Part shown: positions 9,294 through 18,133 of the stretch, piece by piece
Position numbering within the stretch: position 1 is the stretch's first letter
Layout: every line of letters begins with the position of its first letter
Source of the DNA: Moraxellaceae bacterium
GTDB taxonomy: Bacteria; Pseudomonadota; Gammaproteobacteria; Pseudomonadales; Moraxellaceae
DNA: 64,000 nt
Assembly: GCA_030680295.1 (NCBI GenBank)
Contig: JAUXVU010000001.1
Span: 62,001 to 126,000 of the forward strand
Direction: 5' to 3'
Notes under the pieces: generated by a model
What the model was told of the DNA's origin: nothing
Databases searched by the model: none
What the model saw: only the letters and a program-made list of their open reading frames with translations
Position numbers and translations under genes: made by a program

Positions 9294-10802
9294 GTGGCAT
9301 ATCCCCTCATAACTGTCTTTTTATTTTTATTTGCCAGTAACACTGCACACGCCGGCGACTTAGACACCCGTATTAACGAATTTCTGACGCCTATCTCCAA
9401 CGCCATTAGCAGCTTTGTTTTCTACACCGTCCCTGTATCCGGCACAGAGTTTCCCCTAGTTTTAGGCTGGTTAATCTTAGCCAGTGTGATCTTCACATTT
9501 TATTTTGGTTTTATTCAGCTACGCAGCTGGCGCCACTCTTGGCATTTGGTGCGTGGTCATTACTCTGGCCATGCCAACACACCGGGCGAAACCTCACATT
9601 TCCAAGCACTCACCATGGCACTATCCGGCACTGTCGGCTTAGGCAATATTGCAGGTGTCGCTGTCGCTATCAGCATTGGTGGTGCAGGTGCAACATTTTG
9701 GATGATTCTGGCCGGCTTTTTAGGCATGGCAACTAAGTTCACCGAATGTACCTTGGCCCTGAAGTATCGCATTTATCATGCTGACGGCAGTATTTCCGGC
9801 GGCCCCTTTATGTACCTTTCGCAAGGCCTTGCCGACTTAGGCTTAAAGCGCACCGGCAAAGTATTGGCGGTTATTTTTTCCATTTGCTGTATTGGGGGCT
9901 CGATTGGTGCTGGCAATATGTTCCAAGCCAACCAAGCCTACCAACAAGTGCTTAATGTCACCGGCGGCAGTGAAAGCTTTTTGGCTGACAAAGCGTGGTT
10001 ATTTGGTCTCGTTTTGGCCATCTTTATTGGCATGGTCATTATTGGCGGAGTTCAGAGCATTGCTCGCGCCACATCACGTATTGTGCCGTTTATGGTGGTG
10101 GTTTATGTGACCACTTGCCTATTCGTAATTTTAAGCCATTTCAGCAGTATTCCTTGGGCATTCGGCCAAATTATTGAGGGTGCATTTACCGGTGAAGGTG
10201 TTGCCGGTGGCGTCGTTGGCGTACTAATTCAAGGCTTTAAACGCGCGGCGTTTTCTAACGAGGCCGGTCTAGGCTCAGCACCTATTGCACACGCCACTGC
10301 ACGTACTAAAGAGCCTATTGCAGAAGGTTATGTCGCATTACTTGAGCCCTTTATCGACACCGTAATCATCTGCACCATGACCGCGCTTGCTATCATCATT
10401 ACTGGTCGCTTGGATAATGACACCCTAACCGGGGTAGCACTCACTTCTGATGCATTTGCCAGTGTGATTCCGTGGTTTCCCTATGTTTTAGCGGTCTCGG
10501 TTGTGTTATTCGCGTTTTCAACCAGTTTGGCTTGGTTTTACTACGGCCTAAAATCAATCACCTATTTAGTGGGCAAGCACCCTTCCGTAGACATGGGCTT
10601 TAAACTCTTTTTCTGTGCCTGCGCCGTTATTGGCGCCAGCATGAGCCTCGGTCCTGTCATCGACTTTTCGGATGCCATGATTTTTATGATGACCATCCCC
10701 AATGTCATTGGCCTGTATTTGCTTATGCCTATCGTCAAGCGCGAACTAAGCGACTATCGCCAACGTCTAAAAGACGGTGAGATTGCTCGTAGCCCAAAAT
10801 AA
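9294..10802 (+). CDS. Sodium:alanine/glycine symporter (AGCS family)
   Basis: This 502-residue polytopic inner-membrane protein has family signatures GTVGLGNIAGVAVAIS, GGPFMYLSQGL, GGSIGAGNMFQANQ and KRAAFSNEAGLGSAPIAHA. The last is the AGCS consensus for Na+-coupled alanine or glycine uptake. A signal-like N-terminus (to about residue 21, ending in AHA) precedes about 11 membrane segments. The only plausible start is GTG at 9294, with AGGA about 9 bases upstream. No stable hairpin with a U-tract follows it. Substrate choice between alanine and glycine is not readable. Confidence 0.92.
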   Translation: MAYPLITVFLFLFASNTAHAGDLDTRINEFLTPISNAISSFVFYTVPVSGTEFPLVLGWLILASVIFTFYFGFIQLRSWRHSWHLVRGHYSGHANTPGETSHFQALTMALSGTVGLGNIAGVAVAISIGGAGATFWMILAGFLGMATKFTECTLALKYRIYHADGSISGGPFMYLSQGLADLGLKRTGKVLAVIFSICCIGGSIGAGNMFQANQAYQQVLNVTGGSESFLADKAWLFGLVLAIFIGMVIIGGVQSIARATSRIVPFMVVVYVTTCLFVILSHFSSIPWAFGQIIEGAFTGEGVAGGVVGVLIQGFKRAAFSNEAGLGSAPIAHATARTKEPIAEGYVALLEPFIDTVIICTMTALAIIITGRLDNDTLTGVALTSDAFASVIPWFPYVLAVSVVLFAFSTSLAWFYYGLKSITYLVGKHPSVDMGFKLFFCACAVIGASMSLGPVIDFSDAMIFMMTIPNVIGLYLLMPIVKRELSDYRQRLKDGEIARSPK

Positions 10803-10817
10803 ACCCCTGTTAATACC

Positions 10818-12033
<1,216 letters not shown>

Positions 12034-12152
12034 TTTGCGCTTCGTCTGAATAATGCCCCTAGTTTGTGGCAGCAGCTGAAGTCCTATGCTTAATTTGATT
12101 TCGCCAGAAAGGCTCCTATTAAAGGATATGACCCAACGTCAAGGATGACGCA

Positions 12153-13004
12153 ATGAATGATTCTAAAAATGAGCGCGCGCACGCTTCTGCATTAACCTGT
12201 TATTTCAACGAAGTACGTCAATACCCGCCATTAAGCGCGGAAGACGAGCAGGTGTTATGCCAGCGTATTGTAAAAGGTGATGAAGCCGCTAGGCACGCCC
12301 TTATTCGAGGTAACCTGCGCTTAGTCATAAGCACTGCCAGACAATATTCGCATCCCGAGCTACCGCTAGAAGATCTCATTGAAGAAGGCAATTTTGGTTT
12401 GATGCATGCCACGCATAAGTTCAAACCTGAACTTGGGTTTCGCTTTTCAACCTATGCCATTTGGTGGATACGGCAATACATCGAACGCGGCATTATGAAC
12501 CTTGCAAGGACAGTACGTTTGCCAGTTCATGTCGCTAAGCGGCTCAATCGTTATGTGCGTGCTAGTCGCAAATTAAGCCAAAACATGTGTCGTGAGGCCG
12601 GTGCACAAGACATCTCCAAACACTTGGATACGCCAATTGATGAAGTCCGTGAGCTGCTGCCGTGGTTAGAGCGCCCAACCTCACTTGATAACAGTCAAAG
12701 TGACACGCACTGGCATGAAATCCTACCAGCCAGCAACTGCTGCGAACCAGAACAACAAACCAGTCGAGATGACTTATGTCGCCATATTCATAAACGCATG
12801 CGACAGCTCACTGCGCGTGAACAACGCGTGTTATGTCTACGTCACGGTCTGTTTGGCCACCCGAAAATTACGTTAGAGGAAGTCGCCAAAGATATCGGTT
12901 ATACCCGTGAGCGTGCTAGACAAATCCAGATTGATGCTCAACGCAAAATGCGTGAATGGCTCACGAAAGATGGCATTGAGTCGAATTTTCTTGCGGAAGA
13001 ATAG
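12153..13004 (+). CDS. rpoS: RpoS-like group 2 sigma factor
   Basis: The 283-residue sigma-70 family protein has region 1.2 (about 13-42), region 2 with LIEEGNFGLMHA and FSTYAIWWIRQYIERGI (about 50-118), region 3, and region 4 with LTAREQRVLCLRHGLFG plus a helix-turn-helix at LEEVAKDIGYTRERARQIQ. The segment RTVRLPVHVAKRLN matches RpoS RTIRLPIHIVKELN, and Lys129 sits at the RpoS position (Lys173 in E. coli) where RpoD has Glu. It is shorter than E. coli RpoS (330), with a trimmed N-terminus. pcm-surE-truD beyond the islet are the usual rpoS neighbours, but nlpD is missing and dapE lies upstream. AAGGA precedes the ATG. It is clearly a group 2 factor; orthology to RpoS is probable. Confidence 0.8.
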   Translation: MNDSKNERAHASALTCYFNEVRQYPPLSAEDEQVLCQRIVKGDEAARHALIRGNLRLVISTARQYSHPELPLEDLIEEGNFGLMHATHKFKPELGFRFSTYAIWWIRQYIERGIMNLARTVRLPVHVAKRLNRYVRASRKLSQNMCREAGAQDISKHLDTPIDEVRELLPWLERPTSLDNSQSDTHWHEILPASNCCEPEQQTSRDDLCRHIHKRMRQLTAREQRVLCLRHGLFGHPKITLEEVAKDIGYTRERARQIQIDAQRKMREWLTKDGIESNFLAEE

Positions 13005-13026
13005 TCAGTCGCTGCGACGATTACGC

Positions 13027-13039
13027 TAGAATGGGCACC
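13027..13039 (+). promoter_or_regulatory. Probable -10 and GC-rich discriminator of the tRNA-Arg promoter
   Basis: TAGAAT at 13027-13032 is followed by GGGCACC, and the mature tRNA starts at 13042. A GC-rich discriminator is typical of growth-rate and ppGpp-controlled tRNA promoters. No good -35 hexamer is visible at the right spacing. Confidence 0.4.
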
Positions 13040-13041
13040 TT

Positions 13042-13118
13042 GCCCTCGTAGCTCAGCTGGATAGAGCAGCCCCCTCCTAAGGGGCAGGTCGGACGTTCAA
13101 ATCGTCTCGGGGGCGCCA
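13042..13118 (+). tRNA. tRNA-Arg (anticodon CCT)
   Basis: The 77-nt gene folds into a full cloverleaf. The acceptor strands are GCCCTCG and CGGGGGC (one G-U pair), the anticodon stem is GCCCC/GGGGC with loop CTCCTAA (anticodon CCT), the T arm is GGACG-TTCAAAT-CGTCT, and the discriminator G and CCA are encoded. It reads AGG codons. Its 3' part from 13080 on is one copy of a 46-bp direct repeat whose other copy is at 16606-16651, marking it as an integration site. tRNA-Arg(CCT) is a known target for integrative elements (argW in E. coli). Confidence 0.97.
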
Positions 13119-13125
13119 TTAACCA
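13080..13125 (+). repeat. Direct repeat copy 1 (att site inside tRNA-Arg)
   Basis: This 46-bp block runs from the last base of the anticodon loop through the T arm and acceptor to CCA, and 7 bases beyond. It is identical to 16606-16651. Similarity continues 7 bases further into the anticodon loop with a one-base gap, which fits strand exchange in the anticodon arm. Confidence 0.93.
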
Positions 13126-13133
13126 GCGTACTA

Positions 13134-14201
13134 TCAAGAGTATGACCTGATCACCTTGAAGTTGCCCGAGCCTGGCAGCTTTGTAATAAAGCTTGAGCCA
13201 AATAACACGGCTGGTGTGTAGCTGCCGCCCGCTATAGTGCTTTGTAATAGGTGACTTGTAATATGCAAAGCGCCATCAACTGTCATGCTATAGATATTGG
13301 GAATATCAATACATACAGAAACAACATCACCTGCGGCATTTTTCGCCTCTCCCCAGACTAACGTTGGCATGACGGCCCGAGCAGCCTCATCTGGACCACA
13401 TACAAAGCGCTCAACAAGTTTTTTTAAGAGTTTCTGTACTGCGTTTACCTGCAACAAAGGCCTCGCAAAACTCAGACCACGAGCACCAAATACCAATGGT
13501 GACGGCATAGGAATCCACGTCTGAATATTCGGAATACCTGTTGTGTAATAAGCTGTCGAAACGTCGCCCCAAGGAATAGTCATTGCGGACCGTGCGCCGC
13601 GCCCAAAGTCTATGTGACGATGCCGACTGCCCAAAGCAGTGGCTTTCAATTTACCATCAACACGCTCAACACATCCTGCACCTAAGCCTTCAATTAAGGT
13701 CTTAGTGGTACCTGGGGAGAGCGCAAGGTCGGAATCAAACCCCAAGGATAAATGTGTAGCGTCTGGCATTAGTTCTTTTAGCCGAAGCGCAACGCAATCG
13801 GTTGGAATCACATCAAAGCCAACCCCAGAGCACAACACAATCCCCTTTTTTCTAGCACGAGCGCTTTGAACCCGTGAGTGAGTGAGCTCAAACACAGATA
13901 TCTCACCTGTGATATCTAGATAGTGAGCGCCCACTGTAAGGCAAGCCTCTTGCATAGGTTCTGCAGTCACTGAGAAAGGGCCAGCGCAATGCAACACTAA
14001 CCCGATATCAATTAGGCTTTCATGGACTTCAGCCGCTTGAGTAAGAGGAAAGGTGCGATAAGGCAATCCCAGCTCATTTGCCAGTTCATGGAGTTTTTGC
14101 TTGTTACGCCCTGCAAGTATTGGGAACAAACCTCGCCTTGCTGCTTCACGCGCAATCAACTCCCCTGTATATCCGTTTGCACCATAAATCATCCACTGCA
14201 T
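13134..14201 (-). CDS. Saccharopine-dehydrogenase-like NAD(P)-binding reductase (islet)
   Basis: The 355-residue protein begins with a Rossmann nucleotide-binding motif, GANGYTG at residues 7-13, and continues with LHCAGPF and YLDITGE segments typical of the saccharopine dehydrogenase NADP-binding family (the group that includes 'trans-acting enoyl reductases'). The C-terminal half is less conserved and substrate-specific. It is not a lysine-pathway enzyme by context. It lies 13 bp downstream of the MpaB-type oxygenase on the same strand, so both are probably translated from one mRNA running toward the tRNA. The stop codon is 16 bp from the tRNA CCA and just outside the att repeat. An oxidoreduction of the oxygenase substrate or product is inferred, not shown. 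Confidence 0.85.
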   Translation of the reverse strand: MQWMIYGANGYTGELIAREAARRGLFPILAGRNKQKLHELANELGLPYRTFPLTQAAEVHESLIDIGLVLHCAGPFSVTAEPMQEACLTVGAHYLDITGEISVFELTHSRVQSARARKKGIVLCSGVGFDVIPTDCVALRLKELMPDATHLSLGFDSDLALSPGTTKTLIEGLGAGCVERVDGKLKATALGSRHRHIDFGRGARSAMTIPWGDVSTAYYTTGIPNIQTWIPMPSPLVFGARGLSFARPLLQVNAVQKLLKKLVERFVCGPDEAARAVMPTLVWGEAKNAAGDVVSVCIDIPNIYSMTVDGALHITSHLLQSTIAGGSYTPAVLFGSSFITKLPGSGNFKVIRSYS

Positions 14202-14214
14202 TTGACTCTCCTAA

Positions 14215-15246
14215 TTAGTGATTAAATGGACAACCAGCCGCAATTTCTCCAACCTTTTGGCTGTCATGACTTTCAGTTACATGGCGTGCGGATGGTCTCG
14301 GTGGCAATTTGGATCCAGATTTTTTGGCCTCTTTCATTGCAATACGATATTGATCGAGCGATTCGTATGAATAGTGATTACGCCAAGAAGGATGGCCAAA
14401 CTTTAAGCGCATATGAAAATAGGTAGATACCCAGCAACTCGTTATAGGTCGTGGCAACATACGCCAAAATGATCTATGTGCCCGAACTGCAATACGATCA
14501 CGCCATGTTCGAGTAATGCCAAGCTTTTGCTCAATCTCCGGAGGAATGGTCAGGAGCATTCCTGTCCAAAAAAAATGCCGCATAGGCCACGTCAGTCGTT
14601 GCCATACTGGACGAGGAATCCATGGCGCGAACCTTGGCATAAGCGGTTGTCGTGCCAAATCCATAATGAACTGCCCTGTCCCAGTATCATTCGCATAAGG
14701 AATCCAAACCTCCTTCCAATAGACTTCAAAATCACTGTACTGCTCAGGCAGACCTTGAGCACGAAAAAGCGCTCCAATTTGTAGAAATCCAGTGTAGACA
14801 TCCTGCCTAAATGACGCCGTCTTAAACCCACGAAGTTCCTCATGGGTATCCATTATCGGCTTTAAAATGCCCGCCCAAGTCCATGCCCAAACATCTTTAT
14901 TCCAGGCGTGATAACGTGTTCCATCATCTAGTGTTCCTTCAATATGACGATGTAATTCATGTATGGCATGTGCCACCGCTGCACGCTCATTGCCAGCGAA
15001 TGCTAGGCCAACAACAAGATCAAAGGTGTCCAATAGCCGAATAAGCATATCTTCAATACTGACCGTATCTCGCATGGCAACTTTTGCTACACGATCGTGA
15101 TCATCAACACCCTTGCTACCCTCAGGACTCAAAACAACATAAAGAAATGCTGGCAAAATTGCATACAAGGCTGAGCCATCACTTAAAACCTCATATAGCG
15201 GTGATCCAGGGCCTGTCATATCTCTAGATAAATCGTTTGTACTCAT
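14215..15246 (-). CDS. MpaB/DUF2236-family oxygenase (islet)
   Basis: The 343-residue protein belongs to the DUF2236 family, which includes fungal MpaB and bacterial latex-clearing protein; characterised relatives are b-type haem oxygenases acting on isoprenoid or other hydrophobic chains. The family core is seen at HELHRHIEGTLDDGTRYHAW (about residues 96-115, with His96, His99 and His101 as candidate ligands), followed by the VWAWTWAGILKPI helix. A GCPFNH tail ends the protein. There is no signal peptide; a membrane-prone stretch (SALYAILPAFLYVVL) lies near residues 25-39. It is the first gene of a two-gene operon with the reductase and diverges from the AraC-type gene. The substrate is unknown. 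Confidence 0.85.
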   Translation of the reverse strand: MSTNDLSRDMTGPGSPLYEVLSDGSALYAILPAFLYVVLSPEGSKGVDDHDRVAKVAMRDTVSIEDMLIRLLDTFDLVVGLAFAGNERAAVAHAIHELHRHIEGTLDDGTRYHAWNKDVWAWTWAGILKPIMDTHEELRGFKTASFRQDVYTGFLQIGALFRAQGLPEQYSDFEVYWKEVWIPYANDTGTGQFIMDLARQPLMPRFAPWIPRPVWQRLTWPMRHFFWTGMLLTIPPEIEQKLGITRTWRDRIAVRAHRSFWRMLPRPITSCWVSTYFHMRLKFGHPSWRNHYSYESLDQYRIAMKEAKKSGSKLPPRPSARHVTESHDSQKVGEIAAGCPFNH

Positions 15247-15526
15247 ACTTAATTTCCTCGACTAAATTTGAGATAACGCTTTAATCAAGACGACCATTGG
15301 GAATGGCAGCCAAAATCTTACATAGCAAGAATTATGGGCAAATTTGAAAAGTCGCGTGAGACGCTGCACTGCCACTTCAATTATCATTTTCAGCCACAAA
15401 TTGTGGTGATTCGACTGTAGACTTGATCCGTACCATCCAAGCCAATCGACATAGACAATCTCATGTGGGTATCATAAAAATTAAGTTTCTGAAGCAAAGG
15501 CTGCTGAATATGCGAGAAGAATCTTG
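15247..15526. promoter_or_regulatory. Divergent promoter region of the islet
   Basis: These 280 bp separate the starts of the oxygenase operon (leftward) and the AraC-type regulator (rightward) and contain no gene. At 15394-15406 there is a perfect palindrome, CCACAA-A-TTGTGG, the best operator candidate. AraC proteins more often use direct repeats, so the palindrome could instead serve another regulator. The region is AT-rich, and no promoter pair close to consensus stands out. Confidence 0.55.
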
Positions 15527-16597
15527 ATGGAAGCACCCGACAAAATCCTATTTGAACCCATTATTCCCATGTCATATTTTCAACTTATGGCGGAGATAAT
15601 GTCTGAGCGGGACATTAAGATTGAAACTTTGCTAGAAAACTCCGGGATCTTAATTAACCAGACACTACAGTCCGATGCGCGCATGTCAGCCGTACAATGG
15701 GGCTTGATAGTTGCCAATGCCATAAAAGCGTCTGGAGAGTGGGGGCTCGGTTACGAATATGGCCTACGTATGAGGCTCTCGGTGCATGGATTCCTAGGTT
15801 TCGCAGTAATGAGCAGTCTTACATTAGATGAGGCTCTTGATACAGTTATTCGTTATTTTCAATTGCGCCAGCGAAACTTGATCCTGCGCAGATCCACAGA
15901 TGCAAGCACATGTGTTATTGAAATATCTCAACAACACCCTCAGTCTATGGGACATCCAATAAACTCTGTTCGAGCCTTTATGTTTGAAGCTTTAATAGTT
16001 GGGCTTGCCAAAGGAATTGCCAGCATGCTCCAGCTCGACAGCTTTCCTGAAGATGTAGAAATTTCTTTCGATTGGTCTGAGCCAAATTATTATTCAGCAT
16101 ATCGAAAGCGACTACCCCCTATAAAATTTAACCAGCCAACTAATTTTCTGAAGTTTCCCAAAAGCTTCCTTAGCTTAAGACCACTGATGGCAGACGCATT
16201 GGCATCACAACAAGCTATTGAGCGCTGTGAGCAAGAGCTAGAGCTTGTTGGAGACGCAAAAGTATCAGTCAGCAATCAAGTCAAAAAGACTTTGCTCAAA
16301 ATTACTATAGGTTACCCAACTCAAGAACAAATGGCGGCCCATCTGAGCATGTCAAGCCGCACATTAGCACGCAAACTCAAAGCTGAAGGTTGCTCATATA
16401 TAGAGCTACTAATGGAGGCACGCAAACAAGTTGCTTGTAGCTTACTTGAACACAGCAACATAGAGCTGCAGCAAATTGCAAACCGATTAGGATATGTAAA
16501 TCCAGCGAATTTTACGCGCGCATTTCATCATTGGACGGGGGAGTTGCCTAGCCAATATCGTCTTCGGAAACGAGAACCAACTAAAAATCCTTCTTAA
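15527..16597 (+). CDS. AraC-family transcriptional regulator (islet)
   Basis: The 356-residue protein has an Arabinose_bd-type sensor region (about residues 15-200) and a C-terminal AraC double helix-turn-helix (about 255-340), with AAHLSMSSRTLARKLK as the first helix pair and IANRLGYVNPANFTRAFHHW as the second. GAGAAGA upstream favours the ATG at 15527; an in-frame TTG sits directly before it. The stop codon is 8 bases before the distal att repeat, so the gene closes the islet. It is divergent from the oxygenase operon, which it probably controls. It shares its architecture with the regulator at 2580-3614. Confidence 0.87.
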   Translation: MEAPDKILFEPIIPMSYFQLMAEIMSERDIKIETLLENSGILINQTLQSDARMSAVQWGLIVANAIKASGEWGLGYEYGLRMRLSVHGFLGFAVMSSLTLDEALDTVIRYFQLRQRNLILRRSTDASTCVIEISQQHPQSMGHPINSVRAFMFEALIVGLAKGIASMLQLDSFPEDVEISFDWSEPNYYSAYRKRLPPIKFNQPTNFLKFPKSFLSLRPLMADALASQQAIERCEQELELVGDAKVSVSNQVKKTLLKITIGYPTQEQMAAHLSMSSRTLARKLKAEGCSYIELLMEARKQVACSLLEHSNIELQQIANRLGYVNPANFTRAFHHWTGELPSQYRLRKREPTKNPS

Positions 16598-16605
16598 CGC
16601 CTCCT

Positions 16606-16651
16606 AGGGGCAGGTCGGACGTTCAAATCGTCTCGGGGGCGCCATTAACCA
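16606..16651 (+). repeat. Direct repeat copy 2 (orphan tRNA-Arg 3' half)
   Basis: This 46-bp block is identical to 13080-13125. It lacks the 5' half of the tRNA, so it is not a tRNA gene. Just before it, CCTCCTA matches the tRNA anticodon loop with one A missing. The TAA stop codon of pcm (complement of 16645-16647) lies inside this copy. Confidence 0.93.
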
Positions 16652-17316
16652 ATGACGCCACCCAGCATGGGCACAAACTTCACTGGCTCAATTACCTGCT
16701 GCTGCACAGCTCCATCTAAGCCCTTATGAACTAAAACTAAGTTCTGGTGTGAGCTACCAACAGGTAACACCATGGTGCCACCCAACGCCAGCAGATCAAC
16801 TAAGGTCGCGGGCACTCCCAATGAAGCTGCCGTGCCAATAATGCCATCATAACCACCATCGCCCGGCAGGCCCTGCAGACCATCAGCATGACGCAGGCGT
16901 ACATTATGCAGACCTAAGTTTTGCAGCCGCTCACGCGCTTTTTCTTGCAATGGCTTAATGCGCTCCAGTGAGTGCACAAAACCAAATAGCTGCGCAAGCA
17001 CAGCTGTTTGATAACCAGAACCAGTACCAATTTCTAACACTTTTTGCCGTGGGCCATCGGCCAACAACAGCTCGGACATGCGCGCCACAATATAAGGCTG
17101 CGATAAGGTTTGACCATGGCCAATCGGTAGTGCGGTGTCTTCATAAGCGCGATGAGCAAGCGCTTCATCAACAAAAATATGACGTGGTGTTTGGCGCATG
17201 ACATCTAACACACGCGAGTCTTTAATGCCCTGGCTAATAAGCCTAGCGACCATGCGCTCGCGCGTACGCGCCGATGTCATGCCAGAGCCAAATAGATCAA
17301 ACGAAGATGAAGTCAT
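16645..17316 (-). CDS. pcm: Protein-L-isoaspartate O-methyltransferase
   Basis: Pcm methylates L-isoaspartyl residues in aged proteins to start their repair. The 223 residues include MVARLISQGIKDSRVLDVMRQ-type and PRHIFV N-terminal motifs, the ALPIGHGQTLSQPYIVA segment, and the SAM-binding motif VLEIGTGSGYQTAVLA. It is the last gene of the truD-surE-pcm run, 55 bp after surE. Its final codons and stop fall inside the att duplication at the islet edge, so the insertion did not truncate it. Before the insertion, pcm and tRNA-Arg would have been tail to tail with almost no gap. Confidence 0.97.
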   Translation of the reverse strand: MTSSSFDLFGSGMTSARTRERMVARLISQGIKDSRVLDVMRQTPRHIFVDEALAHRAYEDTALPIGHGQTLSQPYIVARMSELLLADGPRQKVLEIGTGSGYQTAVLAQLFGFVHSLERIKPLQEKARERLQNLGLHNVRLRHADGLQGLPGDGGYDGIIGTAASLGVPATLVDLLALGGTMVLPVGSSHQNLVLVHKGLDGAVQQQVIEPVKFVPMLGGVIG

Positions 17317-17371
17317 GATGCCTGATTAATTTTCTTATGAAGGAACTAGAACGAACTCTACCACGAGGCGC

Positions 17372-18133
17372 TTAAGCTTTTGCTACCCAATGTTCAACCG
17401 TTTGCATCACACCATAACGTGTCATGTCGGCATCAATCGGGGTCACACTAACAAAACCCTCATTCACTGCATGAAAGTCTGTGCCAGGCGCATTATCTAA
17501 TGGGTCACCCGATGCGCCAATCCAGAAAACATCATGCCCACGTGGATCTTGTAAGCGCAGCACATCCGCACTGGGGCCACGATGCCCCAAGCGTGCTACT
17601 TGAAAGCCTTTTAACTGACCTAACTCACCCGCCGGCACATTTACATTCAGCAAGGTGCGTGGCGGCAACGCCAGACTTGGCCAATGTTGTAGCAGTCGCA
17701 CCACCATTTCAGCTGCGGGGCGATAGGCCTCAATACCCAGTGTTTTCGCACGCTCAGCAACTAATGACACGGCCATTGACGGCCGACCCAAAAAACGACC
17801 TTCTAATGCGGCCGCCACCGTTCCAGAATAAATAACATCATCACCTAAGTTCGCACCGGCATTAATGCCAGAGACAATAATATCCGGCACAAAATCGAGC
17901 AGGCCATTAAGTGCAATATGCACACAATCAGCCGGTGTGCCATTAATAGCAATAAAGCCATTATCTAGCGTTTGCGGGCGTAAAGGCCGGTCGAGGGTAA
18001 GCGCACTAGAAAATGCACTGCACTCGCCTAATGGTGCGACGACTGTCACCTCACCAATACGCGCCAAGGCATCAGCCATGGCCATTAAGCCCGGTGCATG
18101 CACACCATCATCATTGCTCAGCAGAAAGCGCAT
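17372..18133 (-). CDS. surE: 5'/3'-nucleotidase (survival protein E)
   Basis: SurE is a metal-dependent nucleoside monophosphate phosphatase. The 253-residue protein begins with the family signature [12 protein letters not shown], whose paired Asp residues bind metal, and has NGTPADCVHIALNGL and VSGINAGANLGDDVIYSGTVAAALEG. The start overlaps the end of truD by 23 bp, indicating translational coupling. truD-surE-pcm is the usual order in gammaproteobacteria. Confidence 0.97.
   Translation of the reverse strand: MRFLLSNDDGVHAPGLMAMADALARIGEVTVVAPLGECSAFSSALTLDRPLRPQTLDNGFIAINGTPADCVHIALNGLLDFVPDIIVSGINAGANLGDDVIYSGTVAAALEGRFLGRPSMAVSLVAERAKTLGIEAYRPAAEMVVRLLQHWPSLALPPRTLLNVNVPAGELGQLKGFQVARLGHRGPSADVLRLQDPRGHDVFWIGASGDPLDNAPGTDFHAVNEGFVSVTPIDADMTRYGVMQTVEHWVAKA

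Larger units (their letters stand above)
13080..16651. mobile_element. 3.5-kb integrase-less islet inserted at tRNA-Arg(CCT)
   Basis: Two identical 46-bp copies of the tRNA 3' part and flanking bases (13080-13125 and 16606-16651) bound 3.5 kb that holds three genes: a reductase, an MpaB-type oxygenase and an AraC-type regulator. The intact tRNA is on one side and the orphan 3' half on the other, the usual outcome of tyrosine-integrase insertion at a tRNA. Without it, the sigma gene and tRNA would be followed at once by pcm, matching the conserved rpoS-pcm-surE-truD neighbourhood. No integrase, excisionase, phage or transfer gene is present. The islet may be a remnant or may have been moved by an integrase acting in trans. 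The genes look richer in A/T than their neighbours, judged by eye. Confidence 0.85.

Noticed and set aside
16601-16644. Possible second tRNA-Arg gene
   Set aside because: Only the anticodon-loop-to-3' half is present. There is no D arm or 5' acceptor strand, so it is the distal att remnant.
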